Source: Owenia fusiformis
Lineage: Eukaryota > Annelida > Polychaeta > Sabellida > Oweniidae
NCBI GenBank assembly: GCA_903813345.2
Contig: CAIIXF020000002.1
Span: 10,230,650-10,294,649, forward strand
Length of the DNA stretch: 64,000 nucleotides
Direction: 5' to 3'
Positions 1 to 13,509 of this stretch are shown piece after piece; within the stretch, counting starts at the first letter, position 1; each line of letters starts with the position of its first letter. The position numbers and the translations under genes are program-made. Under the pieces are notes generated by a model. The model was given only the letters and a program-made list of their open reading frames with translations, was not told where the DNA came from and did no database searches.

Positions 1-102
1 TAATACCCCCAGACACCTTGGTTCATTGACCTTTTAATATAAACAGCAATGAGTCACGTGACCCTATATATACGGGCCATACATGTTGTTTATGACCCTT
101 AA

Positions 103-516
103 GGTCAGGGTGCATGTTGGGAAATTTTCTGCATTCCTCAATTGAGTCAAATGTTATTTTTCAAACAAGAATCACTCCTTCCCCAGATAGTCTATATCTT
201 TCAGGTTTGCACAAAGAGTGCTCTTATGTGCCTAGAAAAGACTTGTGAGAAGAATGTTTTGATAAAGTGTATAAAAAACAAGAAAATTCAGTGAAAAAAA
301 TCAGAAAATTTTCAGAATTTTTTTACACTGAATTTTCTCGTTTTTTATACATTTTACAAAACAAATCTTCTCACAAGGCTTTTCTAGGCACATAAGTGCA
401 CTCTTTGTGCAAACCTGGAAGATGTAGACAATGTGGGGAAGGAGTTATTCTTGTTTGAAAAATAACATTTGACTCAATTGAGGAATGCAGAAAATTTCCC
501 AACATGCACCCTGTCC
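103..516. repeat. Hairpin (fold-back) element, about 0.4 kb
   Basis: Two arms of about 200 bp are near-perfect reverse complements around a centre near 308. The left arm begins GGTCAGGGTGCATGTTGGG and the right arm ends with its complement CCCAACATGCACCCTGTCC. Both ends abut TTAA (99-102 and 517-520), which would fit a TTAA target duplication, although CTTAAG is itself palindromic and the termini do not match the piggyBac consensus I know. No transposase is encoded. I read it as a non-autonomous MITE-like element. Confidence 0.7.
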
Positions 517-520
517 TTAA

Positions 521-2234
521 GTAAAGATATCATAAATCTCATCAGGATCTCACTCAATAAGCACATGATCAGGGCAAACCTTAATATAACAACAATGTGT
601 TGGATAAACATCATTCGGAAACATTTGATACAAAGAACACACAAAGATGAAAAGTTCTGAGACCATGTTTCATTATATTATTTGGCCTATAAAAATCTAT
701 TACGGAAAATAGCTGGACTTTCTCCAAGTTTTAATTAGCTTACCTTTATCTTGGTGCTTTGCCCAGAATTTTCCCATGTCTGCTGTTGATAATTATCAAA
801 TAAATTTGTGAATTAAATTTGTGATAATCCTGAGGATAAAGCTCCAAATTTGCAAACTTTTTTGTCACTTAGAAACTTTTTTCAATGGCTGGCAGTTCAA
901 CTTCAGTAAGCGTTATACATAGAACAGATGTGTTTGAAAGTCATAGACTAGATGGGCTTTTCAATCCCAGAGATCTACGAGGAAGGTCATGATTTAATTG
1001 GTTAAATGTAATAGAGTAACTTGCTTTTTGGGACAAGTTAAGTACCTCCTGTGTGAGCTTACAGATAAAAACAAATTCAAAATGGAATTCATTTCCCTTA
1101 GAAAATTGTTCTACTTTTCCAATTATTTCAAACAAAGCAAACCTGTGGATTTCGGCTACTTCAGATTTTTGGCACGTTTGACAAAAGGTTTATCATCATC
1201 AAAATCTAGTAATAAATAACTAAGGGTCACTCTTAAGGAGTCTAAAATAAATAAACTCTCAGAGTAAAGGGCTAATCTCACAAAGTAGAACCTGTATATC
1301 CGAACACCTCTTTAAACTAAACACCTCTCAATATGAACACTTTTCCCTATCCCAATTTTGCATCTTCCTATTGATTATCATGTTAACAAATTGAAATGTG
1401 AATACCTGCTAATTTGAACACTTTTAGCCAGTTCCAGTTATGTTCATATTAGACAGGTTTAACTGTACTCCTTATAAATGTCACTATTTCACATGTTTTT
1501 TTCACATAGGCCTAAAAGAAAACATAAATAAACACACTGACATTCAATCTTTATAAACTGTTTCTTATTCTTCAAAATTCTTCATAATACCACTCTGTCT
1601 ATCAGTTTTCAAATAAAATATTTCCAGAGTGTAACATTTTTTGTAAGGGTAGTACTGAGTGAATCAGAGGTCATACTGACTGATGCATGTGTTGGGTCAG
1701 ATAAGGTGACCATAATACATCAACAATCCCTTAGAAAATATTCCTAATCATTTTAAATTTTGATGGAAATTAATGTCAATAAAATAAACAAAAGAATGTG
1801 ATATTCATGCTAAGATGATTTTAAAGTAAGTATTCTCAAAGAACCCTTTCTCTGTATAATACAAAATAGCTACGATTACAACTATATAAGAGGGGTTGAA
1901 TGGATTTCTAATAAGTGTTATTCAGTTATTTGGGTCCAGAAGAATATCTTATCAAGGACAAAACATTTACACAATATCTATTTACACAATTTATCCCCCT
2001 CCCTTAGAAATTAATAATTATATACCAACCCAACTCATATGATATACCAAGACATTAACATGCAAAATGACACCACATACCATTTGTTACAAATGCCAAA
2101 CACTGACTGCCAAATTCCAAACACCAACAGCCGAACACCATCCACAAAAAGGTTTTATTGTGGTGGTGACATAATATAAAATTGAATAGAATAATGAAAA
2201 TTCAGAGGAACCAGAATTCTCCTAAAATTCATGT
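521..2234. other. Gene-poor AT-rich stretch
   Basis: I find no coding sequence with recognisable similarity or codon character here. Positions 1288-1470 resemble a dispersed repeat with phrases such as 'gaacacctct' and 'gttcatattagacaggttt', and related wording recurs near 52025-52190. Everything else looks like unique non-coding DNA. Confidence 0.4.
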
Positions 2235-2236
2235 TA

Positions 2237-2420
2237 CACTCCCCTCCATAAGTTTGGCAACCCTAGCTCCCCCATTGAACTACGTGTTACAGCCTCTTTA
2301 TGTTTGAATTTTTATTTACTTAATCTTTGCAGGTTAAGTAAATAAAAATTCAAAGGTAAAGAGGCTTTAACACATAGTTCAATGGGGGAGCTAAGGTTGC
2401 CAAACTTATGGAGGGGAGTG
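2237..2420. repeat. TA-flanked hairpin MITE (Tc1/mariner-like)
   Basis: A 184-bp hairpin starts CACTCCCCTCCATAAGTTTG and ends with the complementary AACTTATGGAGGGGAGTG. The arms are about 85-90 bp with a short loop near 2330. TA dinucleotides flank both ends (2235-2236 and 2421-2422), as expected for TA-targeting elements of the Tc1/mariner superfamily. No coding capacity. Confidence 0.75.
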
Positions 2421-2843
2421 TACATTTTTTAGATGAATGCCCAATTTACTAATATGTGCCTCTCAGAGTATAAATGAATTTGCAAAATCTGATAAATCTG
2501 CAAAACCAAACTTGGGAACCAACAAGGGGGGGGGGAGGACTTGGGAATTTCAGACTTGAAAACAGTTTCCACACAGTTTTTCCTTCAGGAGGCAGAGTGA
2601 TGAGAATGGGCCCAAATTTTTAAAATTTAAGGCCCATTTTCTTGATAATTTGGCCTGATACTAAAAAATCCAATGTGCCCAAAAAGTGGATTGAAAAGGG
2701 TAGCCATATGCATCCTTGACCAACAGACAGAAACTAGATAATCAACAGCAAAATCAAATGTTTACATGCATGTGTCCAGCTGTTTGGCCAGGAATAGAGA
2801 CCAGAGGCCAGTCTCAGTAAACAACTAGCCAGAATAGCTCAAA

Positions 2844-3018
2844 CCCAGGCCCATAGACAGGGGAGGGGGGAGGGGTTCTGGTCAAAAATTCTTTCAAAAT
2901 CATGCAGTTTTCATCATTCTGAGCACTTTTCAAGTGTTGGGCCTTTGTCAAATATGAACCCCCCTGGAATTTTGTGAAAAGTGACCCCACTTGACAAAAG
3001 CTGGCTACGAGTACGGGT
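2844..3018. repeat. CAGGCCCGTAGCC-family MITE, diverged copy
   Basis: The left end reads CAGGCCCATAGACAGG and the right end contains GGCTACGAGTACGGG, a degraded complement. The interior shares the 'atcatgcagtttt / cattctgagcactttt' body with the copies at 3484-3634 and 46514-46675. Not coding. Confidence 0.55.
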
Positions 3019-3483
3019 CCATACAATTTCTCCTTCATGCGACAAAGTGATGAATGTTGAAGTAATTCAATTCATTTTGGCATTACATCCACTAAACAAC
3101 AGAAGTTGACTCCTTCAAATGACTGACCATCATCTTTTGACAGGTTAATTAGTTTTGTGATGGAGTACGAAGATGGTGCCATCTGGATATTTGGAAGAGT
3201 TCTCTTTGCGGGCAGTTCCATCAAAAGAAAATGTTCATCACAACATGTTCACTGTTATGTTCTATGTTATGTTGTACAATGTTATGTTATGTGTTATGTT
3301 TTGATATGTTATGCAGGGGTTTCATTAGCAGCAGGCAACAGGCAATTTTCACTGGTTGTTTTCACAAAATCGCCTGTTGTTTTTAGGGACTTTTCAACTT
3401 TTCCATGTTAAATTTATGATTTTCATTAATTTTGCCTGTTGCTTTCATTTATTTAGCCTGTTGAGAGAAATTCTAGTGAAACC

Positions 3484-3634
3484 CAGGCCCGTAGCCAGGA
3501 TTTTCTAAGGGGGGTTCACATTTTGAAAAATTCACTTGGGACAATTCTGGTCAAAAAATGGCCAAAATCACTTAAAAAGTGCTCAGAATGGTGAAAAACT
3601 GCATGATTTTGAAAAATATTTGGCTACGGGCCTG
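3484..3634. repeat. CAGGCCCGTAGCC-family MITE with 6-bp duplication
   Basis: The left terminus is CAGGCCCGTAGCCAGG and the right terminus is GGCTACGGGCCTG, so the ends are inverted repeats. The sequence GAAACC directly precedes and directly follows the element, consistent with a 6-bp target-site duplication. No coding capacity. Confidence 0.7.
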
Positions 3635-5169
3635 GAAACCCCTGGTTATGTTTGTAAGTTATGTTTATCTTCATACATGAAAGATTCCAAGAATCTCTGT
3701 TACTGAGTCTTATGTTAGTAACTTTTTATTTTGGCACAATGTAGACATTAAAAAATTTGGCTGATGTAAAGTTTCAATATGTGGAAAATTTAGCCTATTC
3801 CAGATTCACACATCTCATGACATTGACACTGTCAGTGTTGAAAATACATTCCCCAAAACAGGTGTGAGCATCCATTGTCTCTTAAATTGCACTGGACAAT
3901 AAGAAAAAGGTGAGGTTACTTGACCTCAAGTAACAGATTGCGGATATCATCAATTAACTCATCATTTTCATCAAGTAATTATCAAAGCTTACAACTAATG
4001 CTAACAATTATATCTTTCAAATTCATATTCATTTCATATTCTTTTTTATTTTACCTATTCTCATGATTCTGTCCTTGGCTGGTGGAACTATTTATGACTT
4101 ACCAGAACATTTATTATCTATTGCTTGATCGAGAAAGAAGACACCTTCATACATCACGACATGATAGGTCAAAATTTCCCAAATTTTTAACAGGGTAGAA
4201 CTGAATACAAGTTAATTGTCTACTGAATGTAGCAGTAGTATTTCAATCCTTGGGAGGGGATCTGGAAAACATATGGGATGGAGGTCAAAAAAATTTTTTG
4301 AAAAAACTTTGTTAAAAGATTTTGGCCATCTTTTTAAAAACACGGTTTTTCAAAATACAGTCTGAAAATGCTAGTGTTAAAATTTAAAATGTTTGTTGCA
4401 AATCAAAATGTGTTTTTCAAAATCATATACATGTACGGTATATGTAGTTTACAACAGCACCAAATGTAGAACCCAGCAAATCCTTACAACTGTGATAAGT
4501 AGCCCTAATATTAAAAGACACAAAAACAATCATGGTTGTAAAACAGATTTGTGGCAAATAAGGTCAAGACTTGGACGAGTAACTTAATCCATATATACCA
4601 CTGCAGGAATGTATGCAGGAATCTGTACCATGAGAGAGCATTTGCTATGACAACTATGTCCTGAAGCTTCAGCTGTTGACTGGGATGAAAAATTGCTTTG
4701 TATTTGAATGCAGGGCTAACTCAAGGTTATTTTACATTGAAAGGTCCTCTTGAGTCGTCAATCAAGTCTTTCATCAAGTCTTTCGGCTTATGGGCCATGT
4801 AAACCAGCACAGAATATGCAAATTAGATAGATACATATATGTATAAATACATATATCTATGTATTCATGCATATATATAATATATGCCAGCACAGAATAT
4901 GCAAATTAGATAGATACATACATTATTATATGTATTCATATATATGTATGATATATATATACAAGCATGGAATATGTTAATTAGATAGACTAGATACATA
5001 TATAGAACTACAGTAGATACATAACAATTAATTTATTAGTTGGCAGAGAATATGTTAATTAAATAACAATAATTCATGAATATCCTACATTGAGATATCT
5101 ATGAATATGCTTTAATTTATGAGATATATGTGTATTGTATACATGTTATATATGTATGTGTTTGTATAT

Positions 5170-5697
5170 ATCTTCTAAGCTGGTCCCCAGTCCCCAGTTC
5201 CCAGTTTGAGATATCTATATTGTTATATATAATATGTATGTATTTGTATGTATCTTTTAAGAAGGTCCCCAGTCCCCAGTTCCCAGTTTGAGATATCTAT
5301 ATGCTATATGTATGTATGTATTTGTATGTATCTTCTAAGCTGGTCCCCAGTCCCCAGTTCCCAGTTTGAGATATTGCTATATATAATATGTATGTATTTG
5401 TATGTATCTTTTAAGAAGGTCCCCAGTCCCCAATTCCCAGTTTGAGATATCTATATTGTTATATATAATATGTATGTATTTGTATGTATCTTCTAAGCTG
5501 GTCCCCAGTCCCCAGTTCCCAGTTTGAGATATCTATATGCTATATATATGTATGTATGTATCTGTATGTATCTTTTAAGAAGGTCCCCAGTCCCCAGTTC
5601 CCAGTTTGAGATATCTATGTTTGTGTATATATGTATTTGTATGTATCTTCTAAGCTGGTCCCCAGTCCCCAGTTCCCATTTCGAGATCTCTATGTTA
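5170..5697. repeat. Alternating tandem repeat in left arm
   Basis: Seven units of about 78-82 bp share the core GGTCCCCAGTCCCCAGTTCC followed by 'agtttgagatatctat'. Units alternate between a 'cttctaagctgg' and a 'cttttaagaagg' entry, so the higher-order period is a dimer of about 160 bp. The complementary array lies at about 11930-12365. Small frames through the repeat are not genes. Confidence 0.85.
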
Positions 5698-7209
5698 AAG
5701 TATGTAAACTATTTTAAAGTAAATTTTAATCATTCAAGATTCATCTTGATCCATTCTCTTTTATGAGTTGATAGCAATATACCCTGAGGATGAATCCTAT
5801 ATAAAACCTCATTTAGATGTGATTTCTTCAAAATTTAAGACAGAGAATAGATTATGGCATCAACCAAAATTTTAGACCTTTTTCAACATGTGATAATATG
5901 AGTCTATCCATGCAAGTATTAAGGACAATATAGCCTGTTGCAGGGGTTCACTTTTTTTGGACCTGTATATTAACTTTTCTTATTGCATGTTTAATGGTAA
6001 AGACAGGACTGGTGTAGGTGGGAGAGTCATCTAATAGTCATTAAGTTATCATCTTTACATAACACTTTAAAATCCAAGAACAGCCAGATTTTATTTAGGC
6101 AGAACTTCAATGTCTATCTGATATATAACAACATATGTGAAAATTAGAAAGATTGACCTTTTTGTTATCCTAGTCACAAGTTTAACCTTTCCATATAGAC
6201 TGAAGAGTTGACATCCTGGATATTTAGGAGAACCTGTAAAGGATTGGTTTTGATATGGTGAACTTTTTGAACACACTTTTCTCTAAAATCAGTCATCAAA
6301 AATTTCTAAAAATTACATCGTCAATTTAATGGTCATCTTTTGAATGGTAACAATAAAATTTGAAAAAATGTATATACTTTTCTCTATATTGTTTTAGAAA
6401 ACACATCAAACACTTCTTTTGGTTCTGGTATCATATGCTCAGAATGAAATAAAACATCTTTTTCCGAACCTGTTTTGAACAAAACGACATATACACAACA
6501 TGTTTAAGTCTCTCAATATTGTAATTGTACAAAGGAAATTTTGGTTGATTTTAAAAAAGTATCTTGTTGATGAAATAAAAGGTTTATCTTGATTTTTATC
6601 TATTTTTGGGGGGTTTTGTTTTACTCTTTTTCTAATTTTGCTTCAATATATTGAAAAGGTAGAGAATTCATAATACATTGCAATACATTAGACTGAAAGC
6701 TTCTGAAACTGACTCTCTATTTAAAACCAGTATCAAGATAAGACATAAAATGATCCATCTTAAGTAGACACATATGTTTGGATAACTAACAGCTTATCAG
6801 CTTTATAGTGCTTCATATAACTGTATAATTCTTTTCCAATCTGGAGACAGAACATTTAAGTTATGTAAGTTATGGGTTTGTCTCATTACTGTAGTTTTGA
6901 CTGGATTAACTGTTTTCCTCTAGAAGATAGGTTTCAGGCTGATTCAATGTATAATTCAAAGACAATTGTAAAGAGTTCTTTAAAGTTAAAGTTCTGTCAA
7001 GTCTGGAGTAAAGTTAAAATTTCTATAATGAAATATGAAGTATAAAATATCTGCATTGGAATCACTTATATTTTTAGACATACTATGACCATTGCCGCTT
7101 ACCATTTTTGAACTATATACCTATCATAGGCGTAGCCAGGAGGGAGGGGCGATGACCAATAAAAAATAAGAGCTTTAAAATGCATTTTGTTTGAAGCTTC
7201 TAGCTAATA

Positions 7210-7744
7210 CACTGGTGATCCACTCGATTACGCTGGTTACCAAAACGGTTCGTTTTGGTAACAAAATGTCGGAACATCGAAGGTACGATTTTTCTCGTTT
7301 CCTTATTTTATACGCTGTAGGCAGAATTCCCACGACATTTTTTAACACAAACGTGTATCAGTATCATATGTTTAAGAAATTGTACATATTTGCGAACAAA
7401 TAGTTCAGAAGACAACAGAATCGTCGATTTACTTCCTCACTTAAGTTACATAAACGGTTTGGGTTAAAAGTGCAGATCTTAACTGTTTTTCGAAAAACCG
7501 TTTATGTAACTTAAGTGAGGAAGTAAATCGACGATTCTGTTGTCTTCTGAGCTATTTTTTCGCAAACATGTACATTTTCTAAAACATATGATACTGATGC
7601 ACGTTGTGAGAAAAAACGTCGTGGGGATTCTGCCTACAACGCGTGAATTCAGGAAAAAAGAAAAACCGTGCCTTCGACGTTCCGACATTTTGTTACCAAA
7701 ACGGTTCGTTTTGGTAACCAGCGTAATCGAGTGGATCACCAGTG
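7210..7744. repeat. TA-flanked fold-back nested in the 8-kb element
   Basis: Arms of about 255 bp are inverted copies. The left begins CACTGGTGATCCACTCGATT and the right ends AATCGAGTGGATCACCAGTG, with a short centre near 7470-7490. TA flanks both ends (7208-7209 and 7745-7746). Each arm also contains an inner palindrome AAAACGGTTCGTTTT. This suggests a Tc1/mariner-type non-autonomous element that inserted into, or was captured by, the larger element. Confidence 0.75.
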
Positions 7745-9413
7745 TAATAGTCTGGTATTATTACACCAAAAGTAGTGCGAAAATGGCCTTTTCACGTGTT
7801 GGCATAAAGTTTTGATGACATTTAAAGACATAGTTCCTCTTTCACGTATATTATCTCATGGAAATGGGCATACCAGCGCAAAGATCTTTGTTCCGTGGTG
7901 AAGAAAAGCTATCAAACATTGTCTGAAGAGCAGATTTATCTCCGTAATTTTACTTTTAGCATGGCGACCTTGACCTTGAAAAAATATAGCCATTTGGGCG
8001 ATGATAGGTGATTCAAAAGTGAAAATGAGTGCTTTTTTCGTAGTTTTACTTTGACCAAGCCTAGAAAAAAATCGAAGTGGTAAACCTACCCCCAATTTTT
8101 GATATTTTTGTTGTCTAGAAGTGTCCTAGATGATATCAAAGTTTAAGAAAATTTGTATGTCTAGAAATATTTTATAAATTAGTGCCATTATGGTGGGTTT
8201 GGGTGCTTTTTTGCTCTCATTTTTTAGCCCATTTCTATGGTTGCCATGGCAACTATTAGGCTTTGGTGACCATGCCAACTTGATTTTTAAAGGACATCCA
8301 CCTGATAGTAGTCGGGCCAAGTTTGATGGAAAATGGGCCTGGTTTTATATGCTGGCAGTGAGGTTGATTGTGGCAAGTAGTAAAACGGCAAAACAATGTG
8401 GGAGTCATACCGTCTGCTGGTCTGCTGGTTGCGCTAATGTCTTTTATTTCCACATATAGGGTAACTTAGTGAACTTAAATATACAAGTTTAATGTTAAAT
8501 GTTGCTCTAAAGTTTGTGTAACCGATATCTACCTAGTGTGCTCATGTGGCCAGTATTAGATCAGATAGAGAAAAAATATAACACCTTCATTATGAACTAG
8601 CAGCTCATACCCAAACAGAAGAATAAAAATCTGTACAAATTGACTGATGCTAAATGCCAAAAATATGTTTTAAAATGCTCATAAATATTAGATAACTTAA
8701 ACATGCAATATACTAAAAGTAATACTACTCAGATAACATTTTGGTTATTTTACCTTGATATTTGAAGACAATTGTTCAATACATAAATATTAGATTTACA
8801 ATTGTACTCTTTTGTTACAATGTTATTCACCTTTCCACAAAGTCAGCTCATGAATATTATAATGAGCTGCTTAGAAATCTGTGACGTCAATGAGAGAAAC
8901 TTTTTCCCGCGAAAAACAAATGCAATTGAGTTTACATGTAAATCCACGGTTGATTGCTGTAAGTTTTACCTCTTCAAATGTGCAAGTAATCAGTAAATTA
9001 TTGACGGATTTTTATTGAAAGTCAAATTGGCATTTATTTACGCCTTTTAAGCGATTGAAATATTAAATTTCTGTTCATAATGAGTAAATAATTTGAAGAG
9101 AATTACTCCGGTCAGTTTTCAATCATGATAGGAACTGGATATGAACAGGTGAAATTATCATAATCATTAGTTCACTAACATTATAACATGTCTCTCATGC
9201 ATATAAATATATAGATAGACAATCTATTTTAAGTTAATCTTCAGTTGTCATTTGATGAATGACCTGTTCTAATTAAAAACATTTGCTCTAATTCATTAAA
9301 TCATTGACTTCACTACTTCCATAATTCAATCAACTTAACGATTACTTCCTATTTATTTCTGCAAGTCATATCAGATCATATCTTGAAAATATTATACTTG
9401 AAAACTTCGGGAT

Positions 9414-10860
9414 ATATAGAGATTATCCTATATGAGGTTCAGGATATTACGGTCCTCGGGGAGATATATTATATTGGCCAAAGGATAACCCAAATATCCT
9501 GAACCGATAAGGATGATTTGTTTATCCCATACCAATCACACTGTTCAATTGGCCAAAGTTCAGAAACTTTGCAACCAACCGTAGAATTATTTTAAAATGT
9601 CCAGTTTTGTATTCTTGTTTCTTTTCCTGTTCAAATCTTTGATTATTAATGGGGTATACTGCTCCTTCCCTCCTTTAACACATCAAACAGATCGCGATTG
9701 TCTGCGTTGTTCTCCATTGTGGTTTACAGTATGCGAACATTACAAAAAAGAACCAATACGGGAACAGCGATTATGACGTAGCAAGCAGATATACTATATC
9801 TGACTGCTCGGAGCGGGACGTAAAGCTATATCTGCCCGCTGATGAAAATATAAGTTTTTACAAACCGGCTTTATGTACCCGTAACACGTCCAAGTATGGG
9901 ATAAAGAATTGATATCTTGGAGGAGCGTGACATATATAGAGATTATCCTATATGAGGTTCAGGATATTGGGATTATCCCGAGTTTAATATAATATATCTG
10001 TCCGAGGGCCGCAGCTAGGTTCAGAGGGAAAATATATTATATTGGCCAAGGATAATCCCAATATCCTGAACCGACTATAGGATAATATGTTTATCCCATA
10101 CCAATCTTGGTCATCTGGTTCACATTGTTCAATCGTGGAAATATTTTAAGAATATTCATGTCCAGTTTTGTTTACCCGTAACACGTCCAAGTATGGGATA
10201 AAGAATTGATATCTTGGAGGAGCGTGACATATATAGAGATTATCCTATACGAGGTTCAGGATATTGGGATTATCCCGAGGTAAATATAATATATCTGTCC
10301 GGGGGGCGCAGCTAGGTCCAGAGGGAAAATATATTATATTGGCCAAGGATAATCCCAATATCCTGAACGGACTATAGGATAATATGTTTATCCCATACCA
10401 ATCTTGGTCATCTGGTTCACATTGTTCAATCGTGGAAATATTTTAGAATATTCATGTCCAGTTTTGTTTACCCGTAACACGTCCAAGTATGGGATAAAGA
10501 ATTGATATCTTGGAGGAGCGTGACATATATAGAGATTATCCTATATGAGGTTCAGGATATTGGGATTATCCCGAGGTAAATATAATATATCTGTCCGAGG
10601 GGCGCAGCTAGGTCCAGAGGGAAAATATATTATATTGGCCAAGGGATAATCCCAATATCCTGAACCGACTAAAGGATAATATGTTTATCCCATACCAATC
10701 TTGGTCATCTGGTTCACATTGTTCAATCGTGGAAATATTTTAGAATATTCATGTCCAGTTTTGTTTTCTTGGCCGTGGGCGGATTTTCCTGTTCTCTCAA
10801 ATATTCCCACATCTATTTTCTCAAATTTTTGATTGATTAAGTGGATGCTCCTTCCCTTTT
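9414..10860. repeat. Tandem array of a hairpin repeat, about 297-bp period
   Basis: Three tandem units (from about 9930, 10228 and 10525) and a longer diverged first unit (9414-9905) are visible. Each contains an imperfect hairpin between GTTCAGGATATTGGGATTAT and its complement ATAATCCCAATATCCTGAAC, then TTTATCCCATA and an inverted GTATGGGATAAA. A single fuller-length relative lies at 60196-60768. Non-coding. Confidence 0.8.
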
Positions 10861-11929
10861 TAAACTTTCAAACAGATCCCGTAATATATACCTGTAACAC
10901 ATCCAAGTAAACATGTATATTCCAATGTATATTTACCGCTGCATTTCTCCCGATCCAAATATTGCCGGGAAAATGTTTTTTATTCATTGTAGAAACAGTC
11001 AATTTGTAAAAGTATCTTGCTAAAGCAAAACTGTCAAAATAGATCCAACAGACCGTAGAATTTTTTTTAACCAAAATGATGATGGATTTCTTGAAATTAA
11101 TGAGAATGATTGAGAACGCTTAAAAAAACTAGATATGCAGGGTGTCCTGAAAACTTCACTTGTAAAACCTCACTTTTCATAGGATAAATTAGTTATGTGA
11201 TGATCGGTTTTGAATAATGATCACTGGGAAGATTTCAGAGAAAGAGCGTATATCATACAATGTTTATTGATGATATGTTGGCATTGCTGATCATTATTGT
11301 CATCGATGATGGCGAATAAGTACCAAAAGGTAACACTTTGTGCGAATGTTACTCATGGTGAATTTCTGATGGAATTTCTTACTACGACATAATAACCATT
11401 TAACAGGATATTGTATGACCACTACAAATGATTTAACCGAGTCGTTTTTAACTTCTCAATTTACATTTTTTGTTTACAATCACACGAGACACGTGAGCCC
11501 GGGTATGTGAGGATGATCTAAGAAGTCTTAATAAACAATAGCTCTGTCAAAAAATGATTAAATTAAATTACACAAGGTTTGGAATGAAAGTGCCCCTTCC
11601 ATATTTCATATTTGACTAAAAATAATTAGTGCATTGGGCAAATAGAATCCTTTTTATTGCATTTAATTCAAAATATTCCTATGCTTTCTGTACTAATTCT
11701 TCAAAACTTTCAGGCATTGACATCATTGATTTGACTCATTTGCATACAACCAATCAGCGCGCCGGAAATTATCGATTTTCTTTACTTTGTGGAAAGGTGA
11801 ATATTAATTTCATATTCTGTCAATGTTTAATACACGTATATTAGATTTTACAATTGTAATTTTGTTACGATGTTATATTCATTTCATATTCTGTCAATGT
11901 TTAATACAAATACCTACATATAGATAACT

Positions 11930-12365
11930 CAAACTGGGGACTGGGGACTGGGGACTGGGGACCAGCTTAGAAGATACATGTACATACATACATATAACAT
12001 AGATATCTCAAAATGGGAACTGGGGACTGGGGACCAACTTATAAGATACATACAAATACATATATACACAAACATAGATATCTCAAACTGGGAACTGGGG
12101 ACTGGGGACCTTCTTAAAAAGATACATACAAATACATACATATTATATATAGCATATAAATATCTCAAACTGGGAACTGGGGACTGGGGACCTTCTTAAA
12201 AGATACATACAAATACATACATATTATACATAGCATATACATATCTCAAACTGGGAACTGGGGACTGGGGACATTCTTAAAAGATACATACAAATACATA
12301 CATATTATATATAGCATATAGATATCTCAAACTGGGAACTGGGGACTGGGGACCAGCTTAGAAGA
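11930..12365. repeat. Alternating tandem repeat in right arm
   Basis: Six units carry the complementary core GGGAACTGGGGACTGGGGAC, the inverted partner of the array at 5170-5697. An extra, more internal unit (11930-11960) has the repeat 'ggggactggggactgggg', suggesting slippage after the arms diverged. Confidence 0.8.
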
Positions 12366-13052
12366 TATATACAAATACATACATATATAACATGTATACA
12401 ATACACATTTATCTCATAAATTAAAGCATATTCATAGATATCTCAATTTAGGATATTCATGAATTATTGTTATTTAATTAACATATGCTATGCCAACTAA
12501 TAAATTAATTGTTCTGTATCTAGTTCTATATATGTATCTAGTCTATCTAACTAACATATTCCATGCTTGTATATATATCATACATATATATGAATACATA
12601 TAATAATGTATGTATCTATCTAATTTGCATATTCTGTGCTGGCATATAATATATATATGCATGAATACATAGATATATGTATTTATACATATATGTATCT
12701 ATCTAATTTGCATATTCTATGCTGGTTTACATGGCCCATAAGCCAGTCTTTCGCCACATTCCCCAACATATTCCAACTTTTGAGTGTATCCACTCCATGT
12801 ATGCTGATGTAGATAGGGGTTTGTTTCAAATTAAGATGATGGTTACCCTGCGTGCAGAGTCTAGTTTAACTACACTCTGCCTAGTAGAGACCATATTTCA
12901 GTTTAGTAGCCCCGCCCCCACGACAGGTACCAGTGACAGTTTGGGTAATAAATCACTTCTGACCTACGAGCTGACCTTTCTTCCACCAATCAGCGAGCTT
13001 GAAGAAACATACACCAAACGCGTGCTAATATTAAATATGCGCATGCCATTAG

Positions 13053-13501
13053 TAGTGTTGTCGCGATTAATCGATACATCGCGATATACATCGCCAAAGC
13101 TGATTCTGGCGATGCATCGATGTCTGAAACAAAACATCGATGTTTTTGAAAAAAATTAATTTGCTAAAAATCACCCTTTCTTATCTTATTTTGACGCAAA
13201 TCGCTTACCTTTCTCATGTCTTATTTCATTTTCCAATGTTTTCTGATATTCTTTCGCTTTAAAACTGTTTTAGCTATTCGAAATGAACCATTAATCCGTA
13301 AAAAATTACTTTACTTTCATTTCACCTTTCTAGAAGTTCCCGGATGTACCGGGTGTTCGGTATTTTAGTGCATTAGCGTTCGGTATTTCAGTGCACTTTT
13401 CTCGGACTTTTTCTCGATGTACATCGCGATGTGCATCGATGTTTACTACTGAAAATTGCCGATGCATCGATGTACGATTATGGCACATCGCGACAACACT
13501 A
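13053..13501. mobile_element. hAT-type MITE, 449 bp, with 8-bp target duplication
   Basis: The left terminus is TAGTGTTGTCGCGAT and the right terminus is ATCGCGACAACACTA. GCCATTAG stands on both sides (13045-13052 and 13502-13509), a perfect 8-bp target duplication as made by hAT transposases. The interior is rich in CATCGATG/ATCGCGAT palindromes and encodes nothing. It sits between GC-box/CCAAT-bearing DNA on the left and a CCAAT-CRE-TATA cluster on the right. Confidence 0.85.
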
Positions 13502-13509
13502 GCCATTAG

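Larger units (their letters stand above)
4785..12744. mobile_element. Giant fold-back element, about 8 kb, with 8-bp target duplication
   Basis: The termini are inverted copies: GGCTTATGGGCCATGTAAAC on the left and its complement ending at 12744 on the right. The arms are roughly 0.75-0.9 kb (4785-5697 and about 11994-12744) and nearly identical, including their tandem repeats. AGTCTTTC occurs immediately outside both ends (4777-4784 and 12745-12752), as expected of an 8-bp target-site duplication. The interior has no transposase-like frame; it holds another fold-back (7210-7744) and a tandem repeat array (about 9414-10860). It looks like one non-autonomous transposition unit. The 8-bp duplication fits hAT-like or P-like enzymes but the family is not identified. 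Confidence 0.7.

Noticed and set aside
7191-7815. Open frames in the fold-back near 7.2-7.8 kb as genes
   Set aside because: They are mirror translations of the two inverted arms and contain no recognisable domain.
12719-13159. 146-codon plus-strand frame
   Set aside because: Runs from the arm of the 8-kb element through its target site and into the hAT MITE; composite of unrelated repeats, no family similarity.
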